A DNA stretch of 64,000 nt from Trogon surrucura. Its lineage: Eukaryota > Chordata > Aves > Trogoniformes > Trogonidae. Both the position numbers and the translations under genes were made by a program. The stretch's first letter is position 1. Each line of letters begins with the position of its first letter. The stretch covers positions 4,742,561-4,806,560 of the forward strand of contig CM036619.1 of assembly GCA_020746105.1 (NCBI GenBank), read 5' to 3'. Below the pieces are notes generated by a model that was given only the letters and a program-made list of their open reading frames with translations, ran no database searches and was not told the DNA's origin. Shown piece by piece: positions 60,301-64,000 of the stretch.

Positions 60301-62230
60301 TGGCTTCCCTTGACTGGGTCGTCTACGTGCGTATTCACAAAGAGGGATTTCCAGAGTTCGGAGTTGGAGAGGATGCAGGGCGAGCTCTGCCCTGTTCACA
60401 GCCTCAGGTGTGGCTTGCGAGTGGGTGGGTGTTGCTGAGATGGAATTTCCTTGGCCTCGAGTGCACCCTCTGTCCTGATTTTGTCGACGCTGCCGCCGCA
60501 CTGTGGTCACAAGTAAATCACCTTCCTGTTTTCAGAAGACGTGGTCCAAGCAGAACTGTAACCTAGTTTGACGTGGCGATGAGCGCGTTGCGTTCAGCAG
60601 ATTGAGGGGGTGGGGAGGAGTTGTTGGTTTTGGTGGGTTTTTCTCTGTTCTTTTTTTTTTTTTTTTTAAGAAAAAGCCAACATTAGACATTGGTGTGAGC
60701 CCTTAGAGGTGGTTTTCTGTCAAGTGCAGTTCTGCTCCACAGTCTGCGTTCCCACCCCTGAGGTGCCCGGCTTTTATCTTTTACACCTTCTTTTAAAGTT
60801 CTGGCCCTTGAAAATTGGCTTTGATTCTCGAATAGTAGTTGAGAAGTAACGATGACATTATTTATGTGGAAATAACGACTAGAAATCGCAAACCAGGTTA
60901 TTGTCAGACATGCATCCTAGCTTATTTCTTGTACAGGTTTGTTTCCCTCCAGTTCGTCAGACTGTCTAAAACATCAACTGGATAGAGGCAGCATTAAAAC
61001 TTGTAGCTGGCAGCTTTGTCCTTGTTTCTGGAGATAGAAAGAAGCATGGGTAGGAGTCTTGGACAGCAAATAAAGATACAAGGTCCAGAGTTCTCTTAAC
61101 CTGTTCATCATTTGGGTGTCTTTTTCTCCTTTTTCTGCGCAGTACCACCCCCAAATGTTGGCTTCTTTAATGTTGACTGAATAAGAACTCAAAAAGCTGA
61201 GTTAAAAAAAAACCACAACATTGTTAGCTAAGGATAAAGATAGATCTAACTCTAAAAAACCCAAAATTAAAATCAAGGGGCGTGCCTTGGCTGTGTCCTG
61301 CCCCTATGAAATACCAGAGCAAATTCATCAACTTCCCACCTGCAGGATCTTATTTTTCACAGGTAGAAGGTGTGGCTGCAGGGTTGAGAGATTTTGTATT
61401 TCCAGTCAGGTCCCTAATCTGAACTTCTCAGGAGGAGAAGGACCAAAAAAACATTCAACTGAGATACCACTGAAGCAGTTTATTGCTGGGTTAGCATTTC
61501 TTACTTGCTTTTTTCCCCGTTTGCCTCTCCCTTTCAGTCCATATCGTGTTGCTGTATGTTTGCCCAGTAATGCAGGAGACCCGAGTGTTGGACTGGAGAT
61601 TGGGTTGGAGGCTGCGGTGGAGGAATGGAAAGAGCCTCCAGTGCAAAGGTCTGCCCTTCAGGTGGCCGACCGCTTAACCGAGTGCTCCTTGTGACAGCAG
61701 TGCCAGCTTCCTTGCTGTTCGTTTCCTCGTGCTCCCGCCTCAGTCGTGCTGGCAGAGGCGCTGTGACCGTTTGGCAAACGAGTGGTTGTTTTGGTGGAGT
61801 TTTTAATCCGGATCAGTTCCGCGGTCCAGTTGGCTGCGTCGCCTCTGCAGACTGACACAACGGCGAAGACTGGGCGAAGAAAGGAAAAGCCTCTTTGTGC
61901 TGGCACCGCGGGGTCACTGCGCCACCAGGGAACAGGATATTAAATGAGCTTTATTTATGAGCATCCTTCATCGACTTCTGCAGGATTCCTGATTTCCAGA
62001 CACTTCTCAAGAAAGATATTGCCTTGCTGGAAAAAGGGCAGGAGTTGCTGAGAAGACTTAACCTTCTAGGCGTGATTCCACCCATTCTCCTTCATCTCTG
62101 TCCAACGAGTCTCTTCCCCTTTCTTCAAACCTGCCTTATTTTGACCCAGTATCTGGACGATAAGTAGCTGGATGCTGTGGCTGGTCTGGAGCAGAGCTAG
62201 TCGACACGATACTGGCTTGTCTTAGAAATT

Positions 62231-62833
62231 GTGTGACCAGCAGAAGCAGGGAGGTGATTGTCCCCCTGTACTCAGCACTGGTGAGGCCGCACCTTGAGTA
62301 TTGTGTTCAGTTTGGGGCACCTCAGTATAAGAGGGATATCGAGGTGTTGGAGCGAGTGCAGAAGAGGGCGACAAAACTGGTGAAGGGCCTGGAGAATAGA
62401 CCTTATGAGGAGCGATTGAGGGAGCTGGGACTGTTCAGTTTGAGGAAGAGGAGGCTGAGGGGGGACCTCATCATGCTCTATAGTTACTTGAAAGGACATT
62501 GTAGAGAGGTTGGTGCTGGTCTCTTCTCACAGGTCATTAGGGACAGAACCAAGGGGAATGGGTTCAAGTTGCAACAGGGCAAGTTTAGACTGGACATCAG
62601 GAAGAAATTCTTCACGGAAAGAGTGGTCAGACACTGGAACAGACTGCCTAGGGAGGTGGTTGAGTCGCCATCCCTGGATGTGTTTAAGTGTCACTGAGAT
62701 GTGGTGTTGGGTGAGATGGTTTAGGGGTGAACTTGTAGTGTAGGGTTAATGGTTGTAGTGTAGGGTTAATGGTTGGACTCGATGATCCCAAGGGTCTTTT
62801 CCAACCTGAGCTGTTCTATGATTCTGTGATACT
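62231..62833 (+). mobile_element. CR1 LINE fragment, sense (young subfamily)
   Basis: One long frame codes [58 protein letters not shown] and [20 protein letters not shown]. It stops early at FKCH because of a TGA where the sister copy at 42624-43068 reads on for about ten more codons. The 20-bp duplication is present at 62735-62754 and 62755-62774. It ends with TTCTATGATTCTGTGATACT. The 5'-truncated copy is about 600 bp. Confidence 0.95.
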
Positions 62834-64000
62834 GTGTGACCACCAGGTAGCCAGAAGTTGCACACACCCACCTTTCCAGCTGCTGAATGGGTCAGGTGTG
62901 CTTTATTGCTTTTTGGTTCCTCCTAAACCAGGCAAATAGCTTGAAGAGTTACCGGGGAATGGACACGTGGTAGGGTTGTTCCAATGCATCTACTGCCGTG
63001 CGTCAAGGAGAAAGCAAATGTAATATGCAGGAAACTTTTTTCTTTTTTTTTTAAATCTGCTGGGTTTCTCTTTTAAATAGAATTTTATGATAACCTGTAG
63101 TATAAGGGTAGCAAATTTGGCACAAAATTATGTGGGAAGAGGCTGTGAACACCAGCAGGGCTCGAAAGCATGCCAGGTGAGTGTTTTTGGTGTTGCAGGA
63201 GTCTGCTGCGTACAGCAGTGGCTCCACACCCAAATCTGATTCTTACAGGTATACGATAGATGTGCTTGGAGTCAGTGGAACTTTCTGCTGTGTAGAAGCA
63301 GACTGGAGTGCGCTGATTTCTACCATCAAGTAGATACGTGTAGAAATGTATTAAATCATTCCCAATCTAGTAAAAGAGCTAGAAAGTAGGTAACATTTAC
63401 CTAATTTTTTCTCCACTGCATGCTTACATGCATTGTACCAGGTAACAAGACATCCTTGTATTGTTAGTTAATATGTGCCTCCTTTTTGAGAAGTTTTTTA
63501 AAAAGTACCAAGAACTCAAAGCTACTGACCTGCAAATGTAAGCAGTATGAAAAAGAAGATATATTTAGTCTGTGCCAGTCTAGGTTATCCTGTGAGGTAC
63601 AGATAGCTTTGCTGGGTCGGTGCAGGAGAGGGAAAGTAGCGCGATAATGAGATGTGAGCTTTTCCCTTTGAATGCCAGACCTAGTGTCATCAGAGGACAA
63701 CGTGCTTTTTGGGCTTGCGAGGGCGTGGAGTTTGCTTTTACAGAAATTCTAAATTAATTTGCATCAGAGGTTTGGAGAAATTAGGTTTGTAGTCACACTG
63801 GGAGTACATTGTTCCAACTGCAATTTATTCATAGCACGTCAGCTCTGTTAATTTACAAGCAAGCAGTTCATTTTCGTTCCTTTCCAGAAGCGCAAGGTAT
63901 TGATGCACAGTGGAGAGCCCAGGGTATCCTGTGCCTTTCGGCCTTTCTCTGGCCTGTCTTGGTTTTTTAAATATACTGTGCTGTAAATTCTATTTTTGGA

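Larger units (their letters stand above)
57291..64000 (+). other. PTK2 intron 2 (5' part)
   Basis: It starts at donor GTAAGTCTGG. No sequence coding the next FAK residues (GIIQKIVD...) appears before the right edge, so the intron is at least 6.7 kb. It holds a CR1 relic near its 5' end, a young CR1 copy at 62.2-62.8 kb and T/A simple runs (for example 60651-60667). No other gene was recognised. Confidence 0.8.

Noticed and set aside
57291..64000. Search for the next FAK exon, other FERM-coding exons, tRNA genes and CRISPR-like arrays
   Set aside because: No sequence coding the residues after Arg65 was found, and no tRNA-like or spaced direct repeats were seen in this part of the window.

Overview
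This window is vertebrate nuclear DNA, almost certainly from a bird. It holds about 18 fragments of the CR1 LINE family, most keeping the 3' end with its short ATTCTATG-like tail. It also holds a solo endogenous-retrovirus LTR of a type I know from bird genomes, one strong CpG island, and spliceosomal exon borders. Nothing bacterial or viral-genomic is present, and the species cannot be fixed from the sequence.

Only one gene can be named with confidence: PTK2, coding focal adhesion kinase 1 (FAK), on the + strand. Its CpG-island promoter and probable first exon lie at about 27.9-28.85 kb, with a good splice donor at 28847. A 28.2 kb first intron follows. The first canonical coding exon is 57064-57290; it carries the start codon at 57096 and codes FAK residues 1-65, the unstructured N-terminus and the beginning of the FERM domain. 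Intron 2 runs off the right edge, so the rest of FERM, the kinase domain and the FAT domain lie outside.

Layout: 1-27.6 kb is gene-poor upstream DNA with a 1178-bp solo LTR (1037-2214, flanked by GGTAT duplications) and scattered CR1 pieces. 27.66-28.85 kb is a CR1 relic and then the PTK2 CpG island, with GC boxes, a C-tract able to form a G-quadruplex, two small upstream ORFs and the first exon. 28.85-57.06 kb is intron 1, with sense CR1 copies mainly at 38.5-45.3 kb and four antisense copies at 49.0-53.9 kb, a 26-bp RNA hairpin and a 2 x 42-bp tandem duplication. 57.06-57.29 kb is the coding exon. 57.3-64.0 kb is intron 2 with two CR1 pieces.

The most interesting observation is that splicing the CpG-island exon (ending in phase 1 at 28846) to 57064 gives an open reading frame continuous with FAK. 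It would add 54 residues upstream of the usual first methionine. I see no new multi-gene system here. Most long open frames in the window are repeat-derived or chance.
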